Notes: generated by a model not told the origin, from the sequence alone. DNA of 13,703 nucleotides from Phycisphaeraceae bacterium (GCA_003551485.1 PUMS01000095.1:1-13703), one strand, 5' to 3'. Counted from the first letter of the stretch, positions 1 to 7,032 are shown. A program made the numbers and translations.

Positions 1-1492
1 GGCGATAAGCCGCCGTGCCCCCGAGGCGCTGCAAGCGGAGCTGTTCGATGCCCGCCTCACCTGTGCCCGAGACCTGATCGCGCAGGGCGAGGATGCCGAT
101 GCCTGGAGGATATTTCGCCAACTCGAGGATGAAGCGGTCACGAACCGGCAGCGGGCGGCGGTGTATGCCCAGCGCCTGCTCATCGCCGGCGATGAGGCCA
201 TGGCGATGGCGATGCGGTTGGCGCAAAGCCCGCAGGCCGATATCCGCGCAGCGGGGCTGCGGTACATCCGCCAGATTGCTTCAACCGAAGCGCTCCGTGC
301 CGCCGTGGCCGACCTGCACACGCTGGCCGCGCCGGTGCAGGTGGCCGTCATCGAGGCCATCGCCCAGCGCGGCGAGACGGCGCTGCGCGAGCCCGTTCGC
401 CGCGCGGCGGATTCCGATGACACGGCCATCGGCCATGCGGCCATCGCAGCGCTGGGCCGGGTCGGGACCGAGGCCGAAGTGCCGCTGCTGATTGAACGGC
501 TTGAGCGTGAGAACGACCGCGAGGTGGCGTTGGGGGCGCTGCAACGCCTCCTGCCCGCCGAGGCGGTCAACGATGCCATTGTCGAGCACCTGCCCGATGC
601 GCCGATCGCCACGCAGCGCCGGCTGCTGGGCGTGCTGGTGGCACGCAATGCCACCGACAGCCCGCCGCGGCTGCTGCGGCACATGGCAGCGATCATGGAG
701 CGGGGCGATGCGGCGGACGGCGAGTTGATCGGCCATCTGGCCGATGCGCTGACCGAGCTTGGCCTGATCGAGCACGTGCCCGCCATGCTCGAGGTGCTCA
801 TGGCGGCCGAGGATGAGGGCCGGCGGCGGCGGATCGAGCGGGCCATCATCCGCACGGCCATGCGGGCAACGCAGCCGCGCGATGCGGTGCCCATGGTCAT
901 CGCTGCGATGACGCAGGCCCAGCCGCCGGCGAGGGCGGTCATGATCCGGCTGCTTGCCAACCTCGCCGGCCCGGCCGCGCTCGAGGCGGTGATCGCCGAA
1001 CTCGATCACGAGCAGCCCGACATCCGCCGCGCCGCCGTGCGGGCGCTGGCCCACTGGCCCGACCCGGCCGCGCTGCCCACGCTCGACCGGCTGCTTGAAG
1101 ACGATGCCCACGCCCGCGACCACGGGCTGCTGCTTCGCGGCCGAATCCGGCTGATCGGCGCCGATGAGCATCGCCCCCTGCCCGAACGGGTCGCCATGCT
1201 CGAGCAGGCCATGGCCGCGACGCAAGGCCCCGCCGAGCGGCGCCAGGCCCTGTCCATCTTCGGCCGCCTGCACAGCGATGAGGCCCTCAGCGCGGTCGAG
1301 CCCTGGCTCGACGATGAACAAGTCCGTGATGAAGCCGCCGCCGCCGCCCTGGCCATCTGCCGCGCCATCGCCGCCGACCACCGCGAGCAGGCGATGCACG
1401 TGTTGAGAAGCATCGGTGATGTCTCGGAAAACCAGCGGCTGCGCAATGAAGCCGCGGCGTTGCTCGAGCGGCTGGAGCAGGAAGGCGGCTGA
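1..1492 (+). CDS. HEAT-repeat (PBS-lyase HEAT-like) protein, 5'-truncated by window edge
   Basis: The reading frame is open from base 2 to the TGA at 1490-1492, giving 496 visible codons. No convincing start lies inside the window: GTG 161 is only the first start-like codon of a frame that continues upstream, so the true start lies off the left edge. The protein is built almost entirely of Ala/Leu/Arg-rich amphipathic helix pairs of about 30-35 residues. Examples are ADIRAAGLRYI, DTAIGHAAIAALGRVG, QPDIRRAAVRALAHWPDPA and QVRDEAAAAALAICRAIA. This is the pattern of HEAT/PBS-lyase HEAT-like repeats, which form alpha-solenoid scaffolds for protein-protein contacts. No catalytic motif or membrane segment is visible in the part present; another domain could lie in the missing N-terminus. 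The family is clear, but the specific role and partners cannot be told. Confidence 0.75.
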   Translation, partial: AISRRAPEALQAELFDARLTCARDLIAQGEDADAWRIFRQLEDEAVTNRQRAAVYAQRLLIAGDEAMAMAMRLAQSPQADIRAAGLRYIRQIASTEALRAAVADLHTLAAPVQVAVIEAIAQRGETALREPVRRAADSDDTAIGHAAIAALGRVGTEAEVPLLIERLERENDREVALGALQRLLPAEAVNDAIVEHLPDAPIATQRRLLGVLVARNATDSPPRLLRHMAAIMERGDAADGELIGHLADALTELGLIEHVPAMLEVLMAAEDEGRRRRIERAIIRTAMRATQPRDAVPMVIAAMTQAQPPARAVMIRLLANLAGPAALEAVIAELDHEQPDIRRAAVRALAHWPDPAALPTLDRLLEDDAHARDHGLLLRGRIRLIGADEHRPLPERVAMLEQAMAATQGPAERRQALSIFGRLHSDEALSAVEPWLDDEQVRDEAAAAALAICRAIAADHREQAMHVLRSIGDVSENQRLRNEAAALLERLEQEGG

Positions 1493-1524
1493 CCGCAAAC
1501 GCAACAACGGCCGCGCCCAGAAAA

Positions 1525-1541
1525 GGGTCCAGGACCCAATG
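1525..1541 (-). terminator. Short palindrome with T-run, possible terminator or IS end
   Basis: GGGTCCAGGACCC (1527-1539) is a perfect palindrome around one central base. Read on the minus strand it is followed directly by TTTT. It lies just downstream of the stop of the minus-strand transposase remnant (1545-1547). It could be a weak terminator of that element or part of its terminal repeat. The folded loop would leave only about 4 bp of stem, so the terminator reading is weak. Confidence 0.25.
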
Positions 1542-1544
1542 GCA

Positions 1545-1736
1545 CTAGGATAAGGGTGACATCAACGCCTCGCGAGCCTGTTTGCGCGGGACTTGCAGCA
1601 GCGGATGGGGTTTGGGGCGGCGTTTGCGGGCTCTGGGTTCGTGGCGGTCGGGGCGGTGGGGGATGGTGCGCTCGGCGATGGCCTGGAGCATCTCGGCGTA
1701 CTCAGGCCCGTCCGGATCGGTGGCGGGGGACGGCAT
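1545..1736 (-). pseudogene. IS4-type transposase, C-terminal remnant
   Basis: The minus-strand frame ending at the TGA at 1545-1547 encodes about 60 residues. They resemble the C-terminal tail of IS4-family transposases: YAEMLQAIAERTIP, then HRPDRHEPRARKRRPKPHPL, then LQVPRKQAREAL. The R-x-x-R-x-E-P-R-x-x-K-R-R-P-K-x-x-x-L-L-x-x-P-R pattern is typical of that tail. Nothing upstream in the frame (beyond about 1737) resembles the catalytic DDE core: the frame runs into the promoter and start of the GH130 gene and looks non-coding. I read this as the right-end stump of a deleted or overwritten insertion sequence. Assignment to IS4 rests on remembered family patterns, not on a search. Confidence 0.6.
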
Positions 1737-1879
1737 GGGAAAACCAACACAACGGCGCTGAAGCAACCGCGGCAGGCCCGGATGGCGCCGGGACGCATAG
1801 CAGGGGTGTGCCCAGGTCTCCGGCCCCCGCCCCCCCTGGACCCCGTTGCATCGCCGTCGCGGCCGATGCGGCGGCAGCC

Positions 1880-1912
1880 TACAATGGCCCTTCGCGTCCA
1901 GAACCGAAGGAG
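1880..1912 (+). promoter_or_regulatory. -10 box and Shine-Dalgarno of the GH130 gene
   Basis: TACAAT at 1880-1885 matches the sigma-70 -10 consensus at five of six positions. No good -35 sits 16-18 bp upstream (TTGCAT at 1846 is too far). AAGGAG at 1907-1912 is a good Shine-Dalgarno 8 nt before ATG 1921 and fixes that start over the longer open frame beginning at 1846. The predicted 5' UTR is about 30 nt. Confidence 0.5.
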
Positions 1913-1920
1913 CCGCCACC

Positions 1921-2883
1921 ATGAGCGAGTTTGTCAGGATCGACCGGGACGTGCTCACGCGCTATGAAGGCAACCCGATCCTCACCGCCGCGGACTTTCC
2001 CTGCCGCATGAGGGCCGTCTACAACAGCAGCGCCATCAAGTGCCGGCATCCGGGCGCTGAGGGCCGGTACGTGATGCTCTGCCGCAGCAACCAGATCAAC
2101 CACAAGACGCTGCTGTGGGGAGCCGACTCGGCCGACGGGCTCAAGTGGAAGCTGCGGCCGCGACCGTTTCAGATGCCCGATACCGACTGGTGGCACCGCT
2201 ACGCCAGCACGGTCTACTACGATCCGCGCATCACGTGGATCGATGGCGAGTACCTGGTGCTGCTGGCGTGCCAGAACACGGCGTTCACGCGGGTGGCCTT
2301 GTTCCGGTCGCCGGACCTGGAGCAGCTCGAGTTCGTCAACTACATCAACGCCCCCGACAACCGCAACATGGTCATCTTCCCCGAGAAGGCGCCCGATGGT
2401 CGCTACATGCGGCTGGAGCGGCCCAACATCGCCGCGGCGGGCGGCAAGGGCAACATCTGGCTGAGCTTCTCACCCGACCTGATCCACTGGGGCGACAGCT
2501 ACGAATCGCTCCAGACCGATCAGGTGTGGAACTACGGCCTGGCGGGCCTTGGCCCCTCGACGGTCCCTTACCGCACGGATGAGGGCTGGCTGATTATCTT
2601 CCACGCGATCATGAACAACTGCACCACGCGCGAATACAGCACCGGCGCGGCCCTGCTGGACCTGGATGAACCCTGGAAGGTGCGCCACGTGACGCGCTAC
2701 CCGATCCTCTACCCCGAGGCCGACTACGAGATCAACGGTCTGGTCGAGCACGTGTGCTTCCCGTGCTCGAAGATCATCGAGGATGATGGCACCGTCAAGC
2801 TCTACTACGGCGGCGCCGACACCGTGCAGTGCGTGGCCCTGGGCACACTGGACGACATCCTCTACGCATGCCGCAACTGGTGA
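1921..2883 (+). CDS. GH130-family glycoside phosphorylase (beta-mannoside phosphorylase-like)
   Basis: A 320-residue protein with the five-bladed beta-propeller signatures of glycoside hydrolase family 130. Members mostly phosphorolyse beta-1,4- or beta-1,2-mannosides to mannose-1-phosphate; a few hydrolyse them. Visible motifs in order are: YEGNPIL (15-21), NSSAIK (35-40), YYDPRITWIDGEY (99-111), whose Asp101 is in the conserved D-P-R block, NMVIFPEK (149-156), RLERPNI (164-170), IWLSFSPDLIHW (179-190), EGWLIIFHAI (221-230), ALLDLDEPWKVRHVTRYPIL (244-263) and LYYGGADTV (294-302). Length fits the family and no signal peptide is seen, so it is probably cytoplasmic. ATG 1921 has a good SD. The usual phosphate-site block (KIGAGPPPI-like) reads WNYGLAGLGPS here, so phosphorylase versus hydrolase cannot be decided. 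No sugar transporter or other carbohydrate gene lies beside it. It is convergent with the EF-G-like gene, 30 bp away. Confidence 0.85.
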   Translation: MSEFVRIDRDVLTRYEGNPILTAADFPCRMRAVYNSSAIKCRHPGAEGRYVMLCRSNQINHKTLLWGADSADGLKWKLRPRPFQMPDTDWWHRYASTVYYDPRITWIDGEYLVLLACQNTAFTRVALFRSPDLEQLEFVNYINAPDNRNMVIFPEKAPDGRYMRLERPNIAAAGGKGNIWLSFSPDLIHWGDSYESLQTDQVWNYGLAGLGPSTVPYRTDEGWLIIFHAIMNNCTTREYSTGAALLDLDEPWKVRHVTRYPILYPEADYEINGLVEHVCFPCSKIIEDDGTVKLYYGGADTVQCVALGTLDDILYACRNW

Positions 2884-2913
2884 GCCCGCCCCGCGCATCG
2901 CAAACGGTGGCGC

Positions 2914-4962
2914 TCAGTCTTCCTCTTCCCTGGGCTTGTACTGGGCCACGATCTGCTGCTGGATGTTCGGCGGCACCGGCTCGTAGTGTGAAAGCTCCAT
3001 GGTGTAGGAGCCCTGGCCGCCGGTGACGCTCTTGAGCTGGCTCTGGTAGTTGCCCATCTCCGAAAGCGGCACCTGAGCGCGGACGATGGCCATGTTGCCC
3101 GGCAGCATGTCCGTGCCCTGGATGCGGCCGCGCTTGCCCGAGAGGTCACCGGTGATGTCGCCCATCTTGTCACCGGGCACGGTGACCTCGACGTTGACGA
3201 TGGGCTCCAGCAGCGTGGGCTTGCCCTTGCTGACCGCATCCTGGAAGGCGCGCTTGGCGGCGGTGACGAAGGCCACTTCCTTGCTGTCCACCGGGTGGTG
3301 CTTGCCGTCGTAGACGCTGACCTTGATGTCCTGCATCGGGTAGCCGGCGATGCAGCCGGTGGTCATCACCTGGCGCACGCCCTTCTCGACCGCGGGGATG
3401 AACTGGTTGGGAATCGCCCCGCCGAAGACATCGTTGGAAAACTCGAAGCCCGCGCCGCGCTCCAGCGGCTCGATGCGCAGGAAAACCTCGCCGAACTGGC
3501 CGGCGCCGCCGGTCTGCTTCTTGTGGCGGTGGTGGCCCTCGGCCTTGGCCTGGACGGTCTCGCGGTAGGCGATCTTGGGCGGGCGGGTGTCGACCTCGAC
3601 GTTGTACTTCTTCTTGAGCCGGTCGAGGATGATCCGCAGGTGCATCTCGCCCATGCCCGCGATGATCGTCTCGCCCGTGCCCGGATCACGGCTGACGCGA
3701 AAGGTGGGGTCTTCCTCGTCCAGCCGGTGCAGGGCATCGCCGATCTTGGCCTCATCGCCGCGGCTGCGGGCGGTGACGGCCAGGCCGTACATCGGCTCGG
3801 GGAAGTCGCCGGACTCGAGCTTGAGGTCGCCATCCTCCGGCGACTGGTGCAGGATCGCATCGTAGTGCAGGTCATCGACCTTGACCAGCGCGGCGATGTC
3901 GCCGGCGACGGCCTGGTCGGTCTCGCGGTGCTCCGCGCCGTGGACCTTGTGGATGTGGGTGATGCGCAGCGGCCTCTTGGCACTGCCGACGTAGACCGGC
4001 GTCTCCCGGCTCATGCGGCCCTGGAGGATGCGGAAGACGCCGAGCTTGCCGAAGCGGTCGTTGACGATCTTGAAAACGTGCGCGATCAGCGGCTTGTCCG
4101 GGTCGGCCTCGGGGTAGATGGTCTGATCGCCCTTGCGCAGCGGCTTGGGATTGCCCTCCAGCGGGCTGGGCGCATGGCGCAGGAGGATGTCAACCAGTTC
4201 CTTGACGCCGACCGACACCGCGGGGTTGTCGTGGCGGCGGGCGCTGGTAAAGCAGATGGGCACCAGGTGGCCCTCGCGCAGGGCGCGGGTGAAGGCGGTG
4301 TGCAGCTTCTCGGGCTCGACCTCGCCGGTCTCGAGGTACTGCTCCATCAGCTCCTCATCAACCTCCACCACCTGATCGATGATCTGGGTATGGGCCTGCT
4401 CGACGCTGGAGAAGTCGGCCTCGCCGGAGTCGGCCTCGAAGACATCGACCACGCGGCTGGCCCCATCAGCGGGCAGGTTGATCGGCAGGCACTCGGGGCC
4501 GAAGATCTCGCGGATCTGCTCCAGCAGCGTGGGCAGGTCGACGTTCTCGGCGTCGATCTTGTTGATGGCGATCATGCCGCAGAGCTGGCGATCACGGATG
4601 CGCTGCATCAGCCGGCGGGTCAGCGGCTCGATGCCCGCCTGGGCATTGATGACCACCAGGGCGGTCTCGACCGCGGGCAGCGCGGCCATGGCCAGGGCGC
4701 CGAAGTCGCCGGCACCGGGGGTGTCGATGAGGTTGAGGTGGCGGCCCTGGTAGTCGGCGTGCAGCACGGTGTTGGTCAGGCTGTGGCCGTGCTCTTTGGC
4801 CTCGTCGGTGTGGTCGCTGACGGTGTTGCCCTTCTCGACCAGTCCGGGGCTGTGCAGGGCACCGGTGGCGCAGAGGATAGCCTCGGCCAGGCTCGTCTTG
4901 CCGCTGCCGCCGTGGCCGACCAGGGCGATGTTGCGAATGTCCGATGGGGCGTAACTGGGCAT
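2914..4962 (-). CDS. EF-G-like translational GTPase (EF-G2 type)
   Basis: A 682-residue translational GTPase with the full five-domain EF-G layout. In the G domain, the P-loop GHGGSGKTS is at 16-24, switch I around DHTDEAKEHGHSL (50-62), G3 LIDTPGAGDF (78-87) and G4 NKID (134-137). Domain II follows (DKPLIAHVFKI onward), then domain III with AGMGEMHLRIILDRL, domain IV with QTGGAGQFGEVFLRI, and domain V with EPIVNVEVTVPGDKMGDI. The C-terminus GSYTMELSHYEPVP is typical. GHGGSGKT and the absence of the G3 histidine (DTPGA instead of the DTPGH of canonical EF-G) place it with the EF-G2/FusA2-like paralogues, which may act in translation under special conditions; the main fusA is probably elsewhere. 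ATG 4962 has AGGAGG 4 nt upstream. The frame extends to an ATG at 5079, but that extension has no homology and would overlap the promoter and part of a repeat. Confidence 0.92.
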   Translation of the reverse strand: MPSYAPSDIRNIALVGHGGSGKTSLAEAILCATGALHSPGLVEKGNTVSDHTDEAKEHGHSLTNTVLHADYQGRHLNLIDTPGAGDFGALAMAALPAVETALVVINAQAGIEPLTRRLMQRIRDRQLCGMIAINKIDAENVDLPTLLEQIREIFGPECLPINLPADGASRVVDVFEADSGEADFSSVEQAHTQIIDQVVEVDEELMEQYLETGEVEPEKLHTAFTRALREGHLVPICFTSARRHDNPAVSVGVKELVDILLRHAPSPLEGNPKPLRKGDQTIYPEADPDKPLIAHVFKIVNDRFGKLGVFRILQGRMSRETPVYVGSAKRPLRITHIHKVHGAEHRETDQAVAGDIAALVKVDDLHYDAILHQSPEDGDLKLESGDFPEPMYGLAVTARSRGDEAKIGDALHRLDEEDPTFRVSRDPGTGETIIAGMGEMHLRIILDRLKKKYNVEVDTRPPKIAYRETVQAKAEGHHRHKKQTGGAGQFGEVFLRIEPLERGAGFEFSNDVFGGAIPNQFIPAVEKGVRQVMTTGCIAGYPMQDIKVSVYDGKHHPVDSKEVAFVTAAKRAFQDAVSKGKPTLLEPIVNVEVTVPGDKMGDITGDLSGKRGRIQGTDMLPGNMAIVRAQVPLSEMGNYQSQLKSVTGGQGSYTMELSHYEPVPPNIQQQIVAQYKPREEED

Positions 4963-4966
4963 GGCG

Positions 4967-5021
4967 CCTCCTGGCGTGATATCGGGGTACGGACTGCCGT
5001 TCGGGTGAGCCCGAGAGTATA
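4967..5021 (-). promoter_or_regulatory. Promoter -10 and Shine-Dalgarno of the EF-G-like gene
   Basis: On the minus strand, TATACT (5021-5016) is a five-of-six match to the -10 consensus. It is followed by a short leader with two small stems, TCGGG/CCCGA (5001-5014) and ACGG/CCGT (4989-5000), then AGGAGG (4972-4967), 4 nt before ATG 4962. The -35 candidate 17 bp upstream (TTTCGG) is weak. The strong SD is what decides the start codon. Confidence 0.5.
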
Positions 5022-5110
5022 TGTAACGGTGCATTACTCCGAAAGTCGGCAACGCCCGTGCGGGGAAGGCGGGGTGCATGACATGCGCTGTGGGTGGATG
5101 GCCGCTCCTT

Positions 5111-5217
5111 TACTCCCCTCTCCCCCCGGGAGAGGGGCCGGGGGTGAGGGTGGATTGGCGCTGGCCCTGTCGATCTACCCTCACCCCGGCCCTCTCCCGG
5201 AGGGAGAGGGAGCAAGA
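5111..5217. repeat. Dispersed palindromic repeat, copy 1 (double hairpin)
   Basis: Two hairpins lie back to back. CCCCTCTCCC (5115-5124) pairs perfectly with GGGAGAGGGG (5128-5137) over a 3-nt loop. CCCTCTCCC (5190-5198) pairs with GGGAGAGGG (5202-5210). The inner arms 5128-5151 and 5177-5198 are also inverted repeats of each other, with about two bulged bases, so the whole block can form one long cruciform. A shorter inverted pair, GCATGACA (5076-5083) and TGTCATGC (5234-5241), flanks it. A second copy lies at 13174-13296. It sits between the divergent EF-G-like and infC genes. This class of G/C-rich palindrome is common between genes in many GC-rich genomes and creates spurious open frames. 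Confidence 0.85.
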
Positions 5218-5272
5218 GGCGTCCCGCGATGCGTGTCATGCCCCGATCGCCCCGGTTGCGGTGCGGAAGGTC

Positions 5273-5301
5273 TTGATTGAAGCGGTGGCGGTGGTTAGGC
5301 T
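5273..5301 (+). promoter_or_regulatory. Candidate sigma-70-type promoter for infC
   Basis: TTGATT (5273-5278) is separated by exactly 17 bp from TAGGCT (5296-5301). This is an acceptable but imperfect -35/-10 pair. Transcription from here would give a leader of about 175 nt before the infC start. That leader contains the hairpin CCGGGC-CGAT-GCCCGG (5424-5439). Long structured infC leaders are known regulatory targets in other bacteria; a regulatory function here is only inferred. Confidence 0.35.
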
Positions 5302-5470
5302 ATTGGGGGCAGCGGTTCCTCGCCATCGCGCCGGCGGTTGCAAGCCGGGAGTGGCCTTGGCCGGGGAGGGGTGGCGGGGCTGGTGTCCGAGGGGCCTGCA
5401 AGCCCGAGATTGCGGTTGACGGTCCGGGCCGATGCCCGGCCCCGCATCGTGACATACCCGTACTCCTTTT

Positions 5471-5485
5471 GGAGACCCGACCATC
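5471..5485 (+). promoter_or_regulatory. infC: Shine-Dalgarno GGAG and non-canonical ATC start of infC
   Basis: GGAG at 5471-5474 is followed after 8 nt by ATC GGC AAG CGT at 5483. An in-frame TGA lies at 5450-5452, and no ATG, GTG or TTG occurs in frame between it and 5594. By 5594 the conserved IF-3 N-terminal domain is already under way, so a rare initiator is required. ATC at 5483 has the best SD and gives the usual short basic N-terminus. CTG at 5531 is the alternative. Confidence 0.7.
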
Positions 5486-6196
5486 GGCAAGCGTTTCGTC
5501 AGATCACATCAGCCGGATACCGGAAAGCGTCTGCGGATCAACGACCAGATCCGGGTTTCGCCGGTCCGCCTCATCGATGAGAACAACGAGCAGTTGGGGG
5601 TCCTCGAACTCGATGAGGCCAAGCGACGCGCCCGCGAAGCGGGACTGGACCTCGTCGAGGTGGCGCCCAATTCCCAGCCGCCCGTCTGCCGCGTCATGGA
5701 CTACGGCAAGTGGAAGTACCAGCAGCGGAAGAAAGAGCAGAAGGCGCGCAGCAACACCCACACCAGCGAGCTCAAGGAGGTACGGCTGCGGCCCAAGATC
5801 GATGACCACGATCTGGGTATCAAGCTCTCAAAGGCCCGGCAGTTCCTCGAGGAAAACGACAAGGTCCAGTTCACCATGCTCTTCCGCGGCCGGGAGATGG
5901 CCCACCGCGACCTGGGCCTGGCGATCATGCACGGGGTACGCGACAAGCTTGCCGACCTGGCCAAGGTCGAAGCCCAGCCGCGCCAGCAGGGCCGTCGCAT
6001 GACCATGGTCCTGGCCCCCGAGCGCAAGATGCCCACCCGCGGCAAGTCCAAACCCGCGGCCAAGGACGCCGTCCCCGGTGCGCCGGAGGCCCCCGCCTCA
6101 CCCCCAACTGAAGATGCACCCCCGGCCACTGGGCCCGCGGCTGAGGTCGACGAATCCACCGCCCCGGCGTCGACCGGCGGCGACAGTGGTCGCTGA
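5483..6196 (+). CDS. infC: Translation initiation factor IF-3
   Basis: IF-3 binds the 30S subunit, keeps it apart from 50S and proofreads the start codon and initiator tRNA. With the ATC start the protein has 237 residues. The N-terminal domain begins RINDQIRVSPVRLIDENNEQ (about residues 19-38) and continues through VLELDEAKRRAREAGLDLV and PPVCRVMDYGKWKYQ. A lysine-rich linker (QQRKKEQKAR) follows, then the C-terminal domain with ELKEVRLRPKIDDHDL, FLEENDKVQFTMLFRGRE and GRRMTMVLAPE, ending near residue 179. A further 58 residues form an Ala/Pro-rich, probably disordered tail beyond the usual IF-3 length of about 170-180. Starting at TTG 5594 would delete 37 conserved residues, so that start is wrong. 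The usual rpmI-rplT genes do not follow; a convergent mpg does. Confidence 0.95.
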   Translation: MGKRFVRSHQPDTGKRLRINDQIRVSPVRLIDENNEQLGVLELDEAKRRAREAGLDLVEVAPNSQPPVCRVMDYGKWKYQQRKKEQKARSNTHTSELKEVRLRPKIDDHDLGIKLSKARQFLEENDKVQFTMLFRGREMAHRDLGLAIMHGVRDKLADLAKVEAQPRQQGRRMTMVLAPERKMPTRGKSKPAAKDAVPGAPEAPASPPTEDAPPATGPAAEVDESTAPASTGGDSGR

Positions 6197-6321
6197 AATC
6201 CGCCTGCACCTGACGCGTTCTTGCTCGGATCCACCGATCAGGTTGGGTGCTGCCCCTTGCGCCCAGCGGCGCCGGGCCAGCGCCCCTCGACGCAGTGCCG
6301 GATGGAGAACTCTCCCCGGAT

Positions 6322-6344
6322 GCCGCGGTCGTCATGACCGCGGC
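6322..6344. terminator. Hairpin between convergent infC and mpg
   Basis: GCCGCGGTC (6322-6330) and GACCGCGGC (6336-6344) form a perfect 9-bp stem with the 5-nt loop GTCAT. The mpg stop codon (6332-6334) lies in the loop, and infC ends 125 nt upstream. The position fits a shared bidirectional terminator. There is no T-run on either side, so it may instead be an RNA-end stabiliser. The rest of 6197-6321 shows nothing recognisable. Confidence 0.45.
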
Positions 6345-6946
6345 CCGCTGACGAAGGGGTCATCGAGCTGGAAGAAGCGCAGTGGCCGGGTGGCCCACGC
6401 ACCGGCGTAGCCCACCCCGATCCGGGCGCTGACACCGATCCGCCGCGCCGGCAGCGCACGACGGCGCAGTTGCTCGATGAACAGCCCATCGCCCAGCACC
6501 AGGTCCACCCCGTCGAGTGTGCGGTCGATGGCCATCGCCTGGCACAACCGGGCCGGCCCTCGGCATAAATCACGTGTTGACCTTGCCTTGGGGCGATTGG
6601 CCCGCATCCGTTCCACCCCCTCGACCGGCTCCAGGGCGCGGATGAGCACCGCCGTGCCTTCACCGCGGCGGCCGGTGACGACGTTGAAGCAGTGGTGCAA
6701 CCCGTAGGTGAAGTAGACGTAGGCCGTGCCGCCATCGGCCCACATCGAGGCATTGCGATCGCTTCGATGCCCGTTGCGGGTGTGCGCTGCCTGGTCGGCC
6801 GGCCCGAGGTAGGCCTCGGTCTCGACGATGAGCCCGCCAAGCCGCGAACCATCCTCGAGCACCCTCACCAGGCGCTGGCCGATCAGCGCCCGGGCCACGG
6901 TGACTGTGCCTCGCCGGTAAAACGCCCTGGGCAGTCGCGGGGTCAT
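6332..6946 (-). CDS. mpg: 3-methyladenine-type DNA glycosylase (AAG/MPG family)
   Basis: A 204-residue member of the AAG/MPG family. These monofunctional glycosylases flip out and remove alkylated or deaminated purines (3-methyladenine, hypoxanthine and others) to start base excision repair in the cytoplasm. The active-site block GLIVETEAYLGPADQAAHTR (38-57) contains Glu44, Tyr46 and His55, matching human Glu125, Tyr127 and His136. GGTAYVYFTYGLHHCFNVV (72-90) holds the second conserved tyrosine region. AVLIRALEPVEG and LCRGPARLCQAMAID are further family signatures. Length is normal. ATG 6946 is preferred over TTG 6955; neither has an SD, and a TATTCT box ends only 8 nt before the ATG, suggesting a near-leaderless mRNA. 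It is divergent from queA and convergent with infC. Confidence 0.94.
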   Translation of the reverse strand: MTPRLPRAFYRRGTVTVARALIGQRLVRVLEDGSRLGGLIVETEAYLGPADQAAHTRNGHRSDRNASMWADGGTAYVYFTYGLHHCFNVVTGRRGEGTAVLIRALEPVEGVERMRANRPKARSTRDLCRGPARLCQAMAIDRTLDGVDLVLGDGLFIEQLRRRALPARRIGVSARIGVGYAGAWATRPLRFFQLDDPFVSGPRS

Positions 6947-7032
6947 GCGGATCAAGAATAGCCGGCCGCGCCGACGCCGTGGGCCGTCCCCCGAACCGTC
7001 GCCAACGAGGCCGTTGCTACCATCATCGGCGC
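6947..7032. promoter_or_regulatory. Short divergent promoter region of mpg and queA
   Basis: Only 86 bp separate the two start codons. On the minus strand TATTCT (6960-6955) lies 8 nt before the mpg ATG. On the plus strand TACCAT (7018-7023) lies 9 nt before the queA ATG. Neither gene has a convincing SD. Both spacings would put transcription start within a few bases of the start codon, that is, leaderless or near-leaderless transcripts. The -35 positions are poor matches. Confidence 0.35.

Noticed and set aside
281..1507. 408-codon minus-strand open frame opposite the HEAT-repeat gene
   Set aside because: The plus-strand frame shows regular helical repeats; the minus product is Gly/Arg/His-rich without a pattern.
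1846..1885. TTGCAT (1846) paired with TACAAT (1880) as a full promoter
   Set aside because: The 28-bp spacing is far outside the sigma-70 range; only the -10 box is retained.
1846..1920. Upstream extension of the GH130 gene to a start at 1846
   Set aside because: The extension is Arg-rich and non-homologous, and contains the -10 box and Shine-Dalgarno that serve ATG 1921.
4963..5079. 39-residue N-terminal extension of the EF-G-like protein from ATG 5079
   Set aside because: It would span the TATACT promoter box and the AGGAGG Shine-Dalgarno, and the conserved N-terminus begins right after ATG 4962.
3295..5280. 661-codon plus-strand open frame opposite the EF-G-like gene
   Set aside because: It is an antisense shadow produced by GC-rich codon use: the minus strand has an unmistakable five-domain EF-G, and the plus frame is Asp/Leu/Ala/Gly-biased with no domain.
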